A DNA stretch of 64,000 nucleotides from Siderastrea radians (Eukaryota; Cnidaria; Anthozoa; Scleractinia; Rhizangiidae): positions 45,999,673-46,063,672 of the forward strand of contig OZ024895.1 of assembly GCA_964017195.1 (NCBI GenBank), given 5' to 3'. Positions within the stretch are counted from its first letter, which is position 1; each line of letters opens with the position of its first letter. Positions 15,101-26,100 of this stretch are shown here, piece after piece. The notes below the pieces were generated by a model. The model was given only the letters and a program-made list of their open reading frames with translations, had not been told where the DNA came from and ran no database searches. The position numbers and the translations under genes were made by a program.

Positions 15101-17355
15101 AAGAATGATCCTCGCAGTGATGTACGCAATTAAAGAAACTGCGATTAAGCCTGAAAATAATTTCGAGGCTTTGGACGGGATTAGAACTCCTGACCTTGAC
15201 GCTGCTAATGCAATGCTCTAGTCAACTGAGCATTCGAGGCCTTGGCAGCTCAGTTGGTTAGAGCGTCACTAGCAGCGTGAAAGTCACGAGTTCTAATCCC
15301 GTCCATAGACCCCATAGCTTCGAAAATTTTTTTTAGGCTTAATTGCGATTTCTTTAATTGCATACATCACTGCGAGGATAACTCTTCATTTGATTTCACT
15401 TCCGCAGTTCATGTATGATTTATCATATATTCATTGTCATCTCAGTTTGTTGTTAGTGAAAAAACAATCAGTTTAGCTGACGATTAAAAAAAAAATGAAA
15501 ACTAAAGAGTACCATAAAAAGCTCCTCCTAAGGCAGAAATACCAACAAAACTCAAAGCTAAATCAGTTAAACCTTCCAATGCTAACACTCCTGACAGATG
15601 TTGTTATGCACGATGTGAAACATGAGGTATGTGCAAGATTCCTGGCGTCACACAGTGAATGCGGAAAAAAGATAGATTATTAAAAAGCTGCGTATTTTAA
15701 TTAACTGTTTATACTAACGTAAATGGCGAGACCAACCTTAGAAGGAAGGTGTCAATTTTCGTCCCTTGTTATGCTAATTACCAATTCTCCGTTTTTTCAT
15801 TTTATGTTGCTGCCAGCACTGACACTTAAAATCATGAATTATCATGTCCCGTTTTAAAGTAGGTAGAATGTTATGTCTGGAATCAACCTCTTTTTTTGAG
15901 AGGGGGAATCATTAATTTGAAGGGGGAAACAATAACTTGGATGGCATCATAGGATATCTTCGATATCTCATGATTAAAGTGCCATGGAATCTCATTAGTG
16001 TACACCCAGCTGAAAGGAAAACATTAACGCTGGTGTCGTCACAGGCTATTCTTATTCGAACCGTGACGTAATTACGCAAGGTTCCATTTCTTACCGCACT
16101 CACTGTCCACTGCAGCCAAGCAGTGTTCTTAAACAACAGAAAAGCTTTTTCGGTTCATTGTTTCCCAGCAGCTAAATCGTGCGTGTTAATAAGGGCGTAA
16201 ACAAAGTACAAAAGATGAAAAGAATCCCTGACCAACCACTGGACGATCAAGGCGATGGATACTGTAGCTAAATAAAAATTAACTTTTATGCATGAAAGCA
16301 ACTACACACAAATCATCAAGTCAATCAAACTTTTATTCACTAGTCTACTCTCCAAACACTAAAGACATACACTTTGCTATCTTGTTAAATTTCAAGGTGG
16401 TATTTGATTCAAGATAATTTTAGCCTTTATTTCCTCGTCCAAAGTTCTTTAAGTAACGTGATCAAGAAAAACATAAATCGTATGATAAATTAAACTCGAG
16501 CACAAGGGGCATATTTTATTAACTTACCCTCTGCTGCAGAAAACACCTGTCCTCCATCCCGGTTGAAAATTTTGTATTTATTGCCCAATTTACAGCCGGG
16601 GATAATAGCTTTGAAAAAATAAATAAAAGCAAGGTCAAGAACATTCAAGATAAAGAAACACTGTTTGAATGTTAAAATTTTAAAACGAAATTCCATCTAC
16701 TTAATGCTCCTATGAATACTTTCAAAACAACTCCCTTGCTTGCTGATCTGAAGTTGATCCGCATGTGTTAGAGGTTTCAAACCAGGATCTTGCAGCCATT
16801 GTTTTCTCCCTGAAGAAGCGGAGCCTATAAAGGGAAAAAAGTTTGAGAACTCTTACTTTTGTAACACTGAGCTGTCTTAACTATAAGCGACAAACAAACA
16901 TGCATACAAAGCAACTAAACGTTAACGAAGTTAGATCGACGTACTTAAAAAATAAGGTAATATTTAAAATTCTCTAAAACAAAGAATTCGAATCGAAAGA
17001 AGTCCTGAACTAAGAATCATGAAGGTTTTGTTGGATGTGTTACGATTGCGGCCAAACTAAGATTTTAATCCAGCAATAAAGAAGCTTGGTGTTAAAGATT
17101 TTTTCATCTAATTTTAAGCTGAAGAAAGTCTCAGAAACTGCGAAAAATAAAATGTTTACCAGGCTGTTGGGTGATGGGTGCAGCATATCCTGGTAATGTG
17201 GGAGCAAATCGTAGCTGAAGAGGGGGTGGATATCTTGTGGTGTTATCCGGTAGATATCCAGGCTGTTGCAGTAAATGCTCACCATGTTGCTGAAAAAAGA
17301 GGCTACCGTCTTCTTCTAAAGGCAAATAGCCATGACCTGGAGGAGGTTGCGCCAT
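11539..17355 (-). CDS. Phospholipid scramblase paralogue A (calcium loop lost)
   Basis: Eight exons join in frame: 17355-17160, 16824-16720, 16608-16528, 14710-14518, 13963-13849, 13476-13386, 12644-12586, 11601-11539, giving 300 residues. Family landmarks are GNKYKI, a cysteine cluster CSSCWFPCC (palmitoylation site in animal scramblases), [22 protein letters not shown] and the C-terminal hydrophobic LDVKFKGVILGACFLI. Scramblases move phospholipids across membranes in response to calcium. Compared with paralogue B, exon 6 is 12 bp (four codons) shorter. It has no equivalent of the acidic loop segment TDAD, and the following loop reads NNYRISFTMG, so calcium-triggered activity is doubtful. 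The N-terminal Pro/Gly/Tyr repeats are also eroded. No stop or frameshift interrupts it, so it is probably expressed rather than a pseudogene. The exon 2 acceptor and donor are the least certain joins. Confidence 0.85.
12082..12193. repeat. Compound (GAT)n-(AAT)n microsatellite
   Basis: About 25 GAT/ATG triplets run into about 11 AAT triplets inside the last intron of scramblase A. The methionine and isoleucine runs in reading frames here are artefacts of the repeat. Confidence 0.9.
12241..12399. mobile_element. Small MULE-like MITE with 10-bp target duplication
   Basis: The perfect duplication TATTCAAATA at 12231-12240 and 12400-12409 flanks a 159-bp insert with imperfect inverted ends (CCCTGGGTACAAGAGG and CCTCTGGTAGCCAAGGTAG). 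Duplications of 9-10 bp are typical of Mutator-like elements. It sits in the scramblase A last intron. Confidence 0.6.
13550..13795. repeat. Tandem repeat of about 80 bp, three copies
   Basis: Three imperfect units each hold GGGGACACTGAGTCA-like, CACACAAACACTACATTTG-like and CCTCCAGTAAGGGG-like parts. They lie in the intron between exons 6 and 5 of scramblase A. The matching intron of scramblase B carries about one unit, so the array expanded after duplication, or contracted in B. Confidence 0.55.
14290..14490. repeat. Dispersed non-coding repeat, copy 2
   Basis: Contains AATTCTCCTTACTAGTTCC and GTGATCACCAAGAAT. It is reverse complementary to the block at 740-935 and parallel to 42245-42430. 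It lies in a scramblase A intron. Confidence 0.5.
15090..15405. repeat. Head-to-head pair of tRNA-derived SINE-like units
   Basis: The plus-strand unit near 15240-15310 has a tRNA-like A box (TGGCAGCTCAGTTGGTTAGA) and B box (GAGTTCTAATCC). The region 15170-15237 holds the same tRNA-like unit on the minus strand. Tails on both sides (TTAATTGCGATTTCTTTAAT and its complement) extend the inverted repeat to about 315 bp. Stem mismatches make a functional tRNA unlikely. It lies in scramblase A intron 3. Confidence 0.55.
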
Positions 17356-20183
17356 GTTTGTATTGTGTGGTTTGAAACAGTTTCAGCTGAGGTCAATGTT
17401 ATTTGCCCCATAATGATAAGTAAACAAATCATAAGTAAGAATAGAACACGAATCATATTCACCTTATCCCTAGAAGGTAAATCCTGCAGCGTCAGAATTC
17501 GTCTACATTTCGTTTTATTTTTGTCTTTTATTTATTTATTTATTTAATTATGGGGTGCCGTCTGTAAATATATTATTTAACTTAAAGAGGTGTACCTTTT
17601 TTCGTTATTTGAAATGCTTTTATAATATAACCAATCTTGGACACAAGTAGTTATATTATGGCTTTTTGTGTTGAAGTGGTTATTTTCATACAACCAGTTT
17701 CTTCCCCTTTCCCCGTAGTGGCTATTTGATACAACCAGTTTCCCATTAAAAGGATATTTGATAAAACGTTTTTGGCGTTTGCCGAAAAGAGGTTATTTGA
17801 TAATCAACTGATTGCTAGTTCAAAATAGTGATGACTGCAAACAGGCAAATTACAAAAACATAGGCACGCAATGCGTGCAGAAACGAGGACGTTTTGTTTC
17901 AAGATATTGTCTAACGCCCTTGGTGATGCAATGTGAAATTTTGCTTATAAAAAATGAATTTATCATGACAGCTTGTGGGTCTTACAACCACCGTTTGGCC
18001 GCACCCTAATCTCAACTCCGCCCCCCTCCCCATAATTTGTGGTAAACCAGAAACGTGATATGCTCTTGGGTAAACTTACATTACTGACATAAAACCCAGG
18101 TGAAGAGCAACGTGACTACGTGACAGTTTTAAAAATTGCACCAAAATAATAGGAAGAAAATAAAGCTCTTCCCTTTCCAATTCATCTCATGTTCAAACGA
18201 GAAAAATAAAACTAATATCAGAGCAAAGTTACCAATGTTACTTCAGAAAATGAAAATGAAAATTTAAGCTGCAGTTGATCCTTTTTTTTTCCTACTTCCT
18301 AGTGGTTTACTAAAGTTACACTGCTATCTATCTTGTTTCAGAAGATTTACGTCTCTCGTTCAATGATGTAAAAAGCACTTGCAGAGAAAACCTTAATCCG
18401 GAAGCAGATGTTGAAATCACATTCCGTCCTTTTGCAGGCTTTCGCTTTCTTCAAAACAAGTAAGCCCAAAGCTGGCAAGGCTCTGTTACAGAATAACATT
18501 GACAAACTTTTCACTATCAACGCGTTAAAGTTAGGAAAGCAGAACATGACTAATACCCCTCTGTTAATGGCCGAAAGCGGCCAGCCATTCGACGATATAT
18601 TTACTCCGTTCCTTGTCATTATTTGTGGGACATAGTTGGAAGTCACAAGTTGATAAGGTTGCATCTTATCAATTTATGTGGTACACCATGCTATCAATGG
18701 CTTAGCCGACAAATAACAGAGCTAGCACTGTGTTTCTGAGTTTTCGCGAAGCGATTCGCAAATATGGAGGGCTTTCCGTGTTCTACCGACCATGATGGAG
18801 AGGATGTAGGTATTTTGAGGGATACAAATGCGGCTTGGGAGATGGGGCGGAGGATGTTAAATCAACTGATCGTCGAAATTTGCGTCCACTATCGGAAGAT
18901 TGAAACGCACAACAAGTCGGTAAACGAACAGGAACTGCCCGTGTTCAAGTCAGAATTTTAAGATCTTAAAAGGGGACGTATTCGTGACCTTAACGATCAG
19001 TCTCTTCTATTTGCTTCGAGCGAGTGAACCAGAATTTGGTCGAGTTTGTATCAGCGCACAAGAATCTACCTCTGACCGCTTTTGGAAATAGCCAAGTTCC
19101 TGACGACAGTGGAGAGTTGTGATAATCAGTGATATCATTTTTACCAAACTGAGAACATCTGTATAATCTTTATACCATAGAACACAGCAGGAAGATGGAA
19201 AAGAGAAGAGCTACGCATTCAATGATTACCTTTATTTTCATTACTTAGCCAGCCAAAACGTAAATAAAAATTGTAATGCAATGTAGTGTTTTGAGATAGG
19301 CCGGTCTTTTGTCATCTTGCCCCACAAACCTTTCTGCAGAGGAGGAACTAAATTGCTACTTGAATTGAAACGAAGGGCCAACTTTTTCAAGCTTGCTAAA
19401 AACTAATATGTTAAAATTATTGCTGTCCCTTCCAGTATGAGCCAAAGAACTTAGTAACTTTAGCAAAGCAAAATTGACAAAAAAAACTTGCAAACCGGGC
19501 CTCTGACATGTTCTTTTATTATTGAATGCCACCATATTTCTGTGGTCAACTACGAGCAGAAAAACGCAAAATACCACTGATCACGTGTATTAACGGTGTC
19601 AAGCCTAACAAAGACAAAATTGTAATTATCACATCTGACTGATCGAAGGGCTGGATAGAGTACGTTAAATGAGTTTAATAACTTGTGAAACTCATTAAGT
19701 CCATCCTGATCGTTTTCAAAGGTCGATGAAAAAGAAAGTGTCTGCGTAAGATAAATAATTCCTTGGATAAAATCTTAAAACAATATTAATTTTACAACCT
19801 CTTAAAAGAACACATCAATCTGTGGAAGTAAATACTCTGTTTTTCTTTCGTTTGCATATCAATCTTTTTCTTTTCTACGTAGAAGTTCTGAACTTCTCGT
19901 ATAGCAGGGTTAATCAAGCAAGAATAATACGCGAGCGCACGCGAAAATTGCCTGCTACGAGGATGGTCATCATATTTCTATTAGCAGCAGCCAATTGTCG
20001 CAAGCTCTCATGTTCTTTCCCCTCGACTATACCTGGAAGGAAGGAAGGACGTCTCTACAAAAACAACCGATTTCTCTTAATTTATGGTTAAATCTCACAT
20101 AAATGAACACTAAAAACTGCTTAACACAGGGTATATATGGAAATCCGTTTAGTATGATTGAAATGAAATAATGGACTGTTGAT
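17356..20183. other. Intergenic region between the scramblase copies
   Basis: 17356-17480 is the upstream region of copy A and resembles that of copy B (for example TTTGAAACAGTTTCAGC against TTTGAAAAGGCTTCAGC). 19130-20183 is the 3' region of copy B and resembles 10260-11538. The middle has no convincing gene. The frame at 18764-18961 starts MEGFPCSTDHDGED and looks protein-like, but I cannot place it and found no supporting splice sites. Confidence 0.5.
19231..19236 (-). terminator. Probable polyadenylation signal of scramblase B
   Basis: Minus-strand AATAAA about 0.95 kb after the stop codon. Its context aligns with the signal at 10370-10375 downstream of paralogue A. Confidence 0.5.
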
Positions 20184-23100
20184 TTAAAAGCGGTCATTGT
20201 CGTGGCCTTGCGTTTGCTCGAAGAACATGAAGTCCTGAAAAGGGAAACAAATAAAGTAGATAAGGGGCCGACCATTTAACTCTTGAGGGAGGGGGTGGAT
20301 GATTTCTGGTCAGCAAGCTTTTTTTTTCTAGCAACCTGGTGGGCAGGATATTCTTTTCCCTTCTAAATGCTCTGCAGAATATATTTTTTTTCCTCTTCAT
20401 TTCTCTGCAGGATTTTTTTTTTCCTCAAAAAAGTGTCATGTGTTTACATTTACAGAATGTATTTACATTTACATTGTGGTTATTGTTGTAATAGTTCAAT
20501 ATGGAGCTGCAAAGCCTTAAAATGTTGTAAGCTATACAAAATCATGCTATACAAAAACATGTTTTCGGAAAGTCATTCTTTACACTCATTTAATATTACG
20601 TCATAATATTAGTGATGCTCCACAGGTAGATTTGAAAATGTTTAGTTTCTTATTTTAAAAAAAAGCAAAAAGCAGTTCAGAAATGCTCATAGCATGGTAA
20701 TTACTGCTAGAATCATAAGTTAAAATTTAAAAGTGGACTGAAATCTCAAAAACAAATGTGAAAGCAGAATTGAAGTTAGTTGACCATGGTCTTATTTGAA
20801 AAATAGCACTTATAATTTTTGCTCAGCCTTTGTTCAGTCCACTTCTAAACATGATTAATGCCGCTATTCACTAGTTACAATTTAAAAATGGACTGAAATC
20901 TCCAAAACAAGTGTGAAAGCAGAATTGAAGTTAGTTGATCATGGTCTAATTTGAAAAATAGCTTTAGGCTAACTGGAGTGGCTCGCTGGCTCACAGATTG
21001 TCGGACCCTATAAAGCTAAGAATGCATTGCACATTCTGAAGCATAACCAACTCCAGAGTTGAAAGGGAGCAAGGGAAGAATGGTTGCAGTTTTGCTGGGA
21101 TTTTGTAAAGTCCCCCTGGAATGATGAAATAGCTTTGCAACATTTTTTTTTTCTTGCTTGCAGCAGTGCAAGAATTTTTTTCTATTTCATTTGTACTGCA
21201 TGCAATTTTTTTCTGCCGACAAGGGCTTGCAGGAAATTTTTTTTCGAAATCATCCACACCCCCCCTCAAGAGTTAAATGGTCGGCCCCTAAACACACAAT
21301 TCTCAAAAAGCGTAATGACAATGTAAACTTATGAACTCACAACAACAACAAAAAAATGAAATAAATAAATATTAAATACATAAATAAATGAAAAAAAAAG
21401 TCACTAGCATTATGCTAAGTCAACTGCGGCAAAACATGCTTACGCAAAGTGATTGGCTTTCAACGTGTTGGACAAAATGGCAACATGTGAGCTCTCACTT
21501 CCTCCAACACGTTGCACGTGTTTTGCGTAGCTCTTCAAAGTACTGGTGTCAAGAACACAATTACTGGCGATAGCCAGTGTCTATTGAGAAAGCGCTCTAC
21601 TGAACGTGTTGAATGGGCTCAACCTCGTTCCTAGGAACTGGGAACGATGTTGGAATAGGGTAGTGGTCGGAAAGCCAACACTATTTAAACATTAGCACAT
21701 TAGCACAAAGGCAAAATGAACCAATTAAAAAATGAGAGAAAACCAAGTAACTAGTGCAATTCGTGGTAAATATGTGTAAACCAAGTCACGACCGAGTCAG
21801 ATTCAACTCTGTAAAACTCAGTATCTGAAAAATCAGAGAAACATCTCATAAAGTATACTTACAATGAGAAAGCAGGCTCCCAGAACGACACCTTTAATCT
21901 TGACATCAAGATCCATAGGAACTAAACAATTAAAATACAAAGACACCACTCTTAAAACTATAAAACTACACTAACTATTAAGACCAGTTTAAAATCTACT
22001 CTAATTATTGGAACTGTTAATAACCCGTTGACGTGTTTAACAAAGTTCCAAGCTCAGATGGGTCAGCTTGTAAGGTACCATTCCACCGCGGATATTAGCT
22101 TGCATGTTACATTGACGTATCGTGGAGGATTCCCTTTACTGAAGAAGGGAAAAAACGTAGCCGGTGATTGCAAAATCAGAATGTGGGTAAATGAATAAGT
22201 TGTTTAAGATATGCATCGGTCCTTATCAGGAGAAAAAAAAAGATCGCCATTCTCGTTCAAGCGGGACGGTTTTTCGATTCGCACTAAAAGATTTTTTCAA
22301 AGACAATGTCGAATCTGTACGCTTATCACGCATTACACAAAAAAAGGAACTGGTTATTTCATTCATATCGTAAACTTATATCTATAAGATTTTGTTGATA
22401 CATCAACCTAATTCTCTTATTTATAGCTTTCTGTGTCCTTATCACCTTTCTCCTTCACGGTGAAATTCATCCTGTAGGCCAAGGTTGGACGGGGGGGGGG
22501 GGGGGTGCGAGGAACTCAAAAAAGTTTCACTCAGGAGGCTCTGCCTCATGGCTCAAACCCTTACTCTTTCACATACTGACTTACAGCAAGATGGCAGCCT
22601 TTTCATTTACTCACATGTAATGCCAAAGTTGTCTGCATCAGTAAATGCCTCCTTTACTAAGCCAGTCCACTGCTTGGATATCTTTCCCACTTGGTTTTGA
22701 CCATCTGCAGACAGCACCTAATGCAATCAAAATACGGCTTAGATTTAAAATGAAACTGGTCAACTGCAAACAGTAGATTTTCTAATGCACCTTCCACCAG
22801 GGAAACTTTACCCCACATTTGTCTCTCTCCACCCAGGTGTATAAATGGATACCGGCAACATACTGCTGGGGGTAACCCTGCAATGGACTAGCATTCCATC
22901 CAGAGGGGAGTAGCAATACTCTCAGCTGCCTCATGCTACAGAAACCGGGATAAGCTCCGGCCATGTGGGCCTCCTTGGCTCGTTTACCTTCCACCAGGGA
23001 CACTGAATCATAGTCCTGACCATAAGCAAACTCTACATTTATAACGGTACTCCTAGCCAAATGTGAACACTGCACTTGAAACTAAAGTAAGATCAGTGTA

Positions 23101-26100
23101 CCATTCTGGAAGATTTGACTGTGGTTTGTAAAATGTATTGGAAGGCTTCTTATAATTAACAGTTATCCTTACATGAAATTCAACATCTCCACAGATATTG
23201 CACTGACAGAAAGGTCCTTCAATCCTCAACACAGTTTCTCTTGCAGCATTCTGTATTTCAAACTTTGGAATGCATATTGACCACCTGAAAAGAGGAAAGA
23301 CAAAGTCTGTTTTCCAAATTCAATCTCAGTCTTATTATTATAGTGACTCAACTGGTTCGTACTCTCCTCCATTTTCCATCACAGTTGTTTACTCCCTCAT
23401 TCTGTGACGCTGTACCCCCTCTTACCATACTCCCAAATGGTGTGATTAATGAGACACAGCTAAGAAGATACAGGTGTTGGGTACGGATCCCTGGTGGAGG
23501 GGGGACTCCCACATCATGAAAAGTGATAGGGTTGATCATAAGAAATCTGTAACCCCCCCCCCCCCAACAAAAAGTACCAGAATTGTGTGAGGTCAGGCTT
23601 CAATTTTCGCTCAATACCCCCAAAAGGACAGCAATAACTCTTAACAATGGCCATTTTAAGTTTTACCACCCTTAGTGGTACCAATCTGCAAATTTTGCCC
23701 CCTTAAAAGGATTGATAATCACCCCATCATTTTTATGGAGAAGCCAGCCAGGGTGTGGACCACTTGCCCTGGTGGGGTGGGGTGGGGGAGGCCTCCCTCC
23801 TCCAGCTATAGGAATCTACCTATAGCAAAAAGATTTCATGATGGATGTGATATATTACAGGGTTTCAAGCTCTTGGGTGCACACCTTACCCAGAATTCCA
23901 AGAAGTAATCTGGATAGTGCACATCATGTTTACATTTTCATCAGTTGATGTTATCATAGCTATAGAAATCAATTAATTTTAGAGAAATAGTTAATGGAAT
24001 TCAAAAGTGGGAAAGAGTCAAGCATAAGGGAAAACTGAATGTCTCGCCATGGGTGAGAACAGCAAAAAATGAACTCCAGCCCCCTGGTTCTGGACGGGGT
24101 GATAGTTCATGTAAGTATGGTGGAACCTCTCTTTACAGTAAACATGTACTGTTGTGTAGTTCCAGAAAATATCCATGCTCCCCCCATGGAAGCTTTTTGT
24201 TTTGCACCCTCCCTCCGCCCAAGAAATTCCACTTTAGCTTCATACTTTGCTTGTAAAATTTTGGCTTTTAAGACCCCCTCCCCCTAGGAATTTCCTATGA
24301 CCTTCCATGGGGTGGGTATGGATTGTTTCTGGAACTACACATCTTAAGCAAGAAGTTTTATCTCTTACGACTGAGAACAGTAGCCAAGAACTGTCCCTGG
24401 CGGTGACTGCACTTCAATCTCTTGTAGGCAACAGGGAAACCAACATGAGGAGCATCGCAGAGGCCGAGTCAAATGGATCACTTCACGTTGCATGTTGTCC
24501 AGGATTTTCATATCAAATGGTCTTGCTGGGCCACAACATTGTCGTGTACAACAGTCAGTGTCTAATGAATTAAAAGAAGACACCTGATTTGCAAATGGTG
24601 CTGTTTTATTGCTAGATGTCTAGCACTCCCTCTCTGGATAGTCGAGTAGCAAGCGATATGCGACACAGAGATCGGTCGAGCGAAGCAAAGTTAATGTGAG
24701 CCGACGGAAACCTTGTTCACTCATTTGCTCGCTTTTCGCCTGCCTGCTCAACTGACTAAAAAGGAACAGCTAGCAGTCTATTTTATTGCAGGGTGGGATT
24801 TGGAGTTGATCTAAAATACAATTTCCTTTGTTTCACAAGAAAAGATTTTTATACAGTTGAACCTCCTTTTGGGGAAACCTCCTGTAAGTGACCATTTCTG
24901 CAGGTAAGTGGACACCAAACTGCAGTCTTGGCAATTTCTCCACCACTAAAACTGTACATTCATAACCTCCTGTAAGCGGACACCTCTCGTAATTGGAGGC
25001 AGACACTTTTTTGAAGCTCTAGGAGCTAGGAATAACCTCCCTTATTATTAGTAAGAGGACAGATCTCCTAAACCTGACTTACATGACAGTTCAACTACAT
25101 TCATACTACAACTCTGTCGATTTGCTTGCTCGTAAACCCTGATTGCATGAGAAAATTATTCTAGAAGCCATTATCCAGTATGAATCCAATGTGACTGGCA
25201 CAGGAAAACTAAGGGCTATCCAAGATTTGGTCACTTTTTAAATTAAATTAAATTAAAATGCATTTATAGGTATCAAATAGTGATGCAGGTGACATTGCTG
25301 TGCATATAACCGAAAAAAAACAACAGGCAATATGTTCCTGCTGTACGAGTATTTCATTTACAAAATCTGCACAATAAAATGTTTGTTCATTTCTGTTTCA
25401 GGCAGTCACATGAAAATGATCTCCTTTAAAAACATACTCATGGAGTTGAGCTCCACGCTGTACCAAGCACCTCAGTTGACCAGTTTCTAGCGATTATTAC
25501 TTTTGCTGAGTTTGCTTGCTGCTTTAGAGACATTGACAGCCAAATTGCTACGAGTTTTCAGTTGGAACATGCCCACATGATTTAGGAGGCATTACTGACA
25601 CACCCTACCCCCATGATACTTTAATCCTTCAACCTCCTGTACGTGGACACCTGTACCCGGTCTCAAGGCTGTCTGCTTACTGGAGGTTCAACTTTAAAGG
25701 TTGTGGTTTTTTAATCCTGAAAAATGGGAAACATTTTAGGCTTTGAGGTCTTAAGTGGGACATGAAAATTAACACTCCAGCCTGAGATTAGGGCTTCAAG
25801 CTCTCTGCTTCTTTCCCCCATCCCTAGAAAGGGTATTGAGGTCGTTAGCACCGAAGTTCCCGGGGTTCCCAGCAAGGAATGTCAGTGAAAATTTGTTTTA
25901 CCAGCTAGTGAAGTTAAAGAACTGAAATGAAGAAATAAAATAATTATGTTATTTATGTAGTTTACCTATATTTAAAAGGGTACAAATGACCAGTTAATAT
26001 TACTATTAATTCAAAGACCAATATCAAGGCGAAATGGTTATGTTGTTATTAAAAAATAGACTAACCACTGGTTTTTACTGTCGATAAAAAGAAAAAATGT

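Noticed and set aside
15240..15312. Functional tRNA gene
   Set aside because: A and B boxes are present, but stems are mismatched, the B box deviates from GGTTCGA, and an inverted copy is adjacent; a SINE explains it better.
18764..18961. 65-codon frame between the scramblases
   Set aside because: Protein-like composition, but no recognisable family, no convincing splice sites and no partner exon; left as unassigned intergenic sequence.
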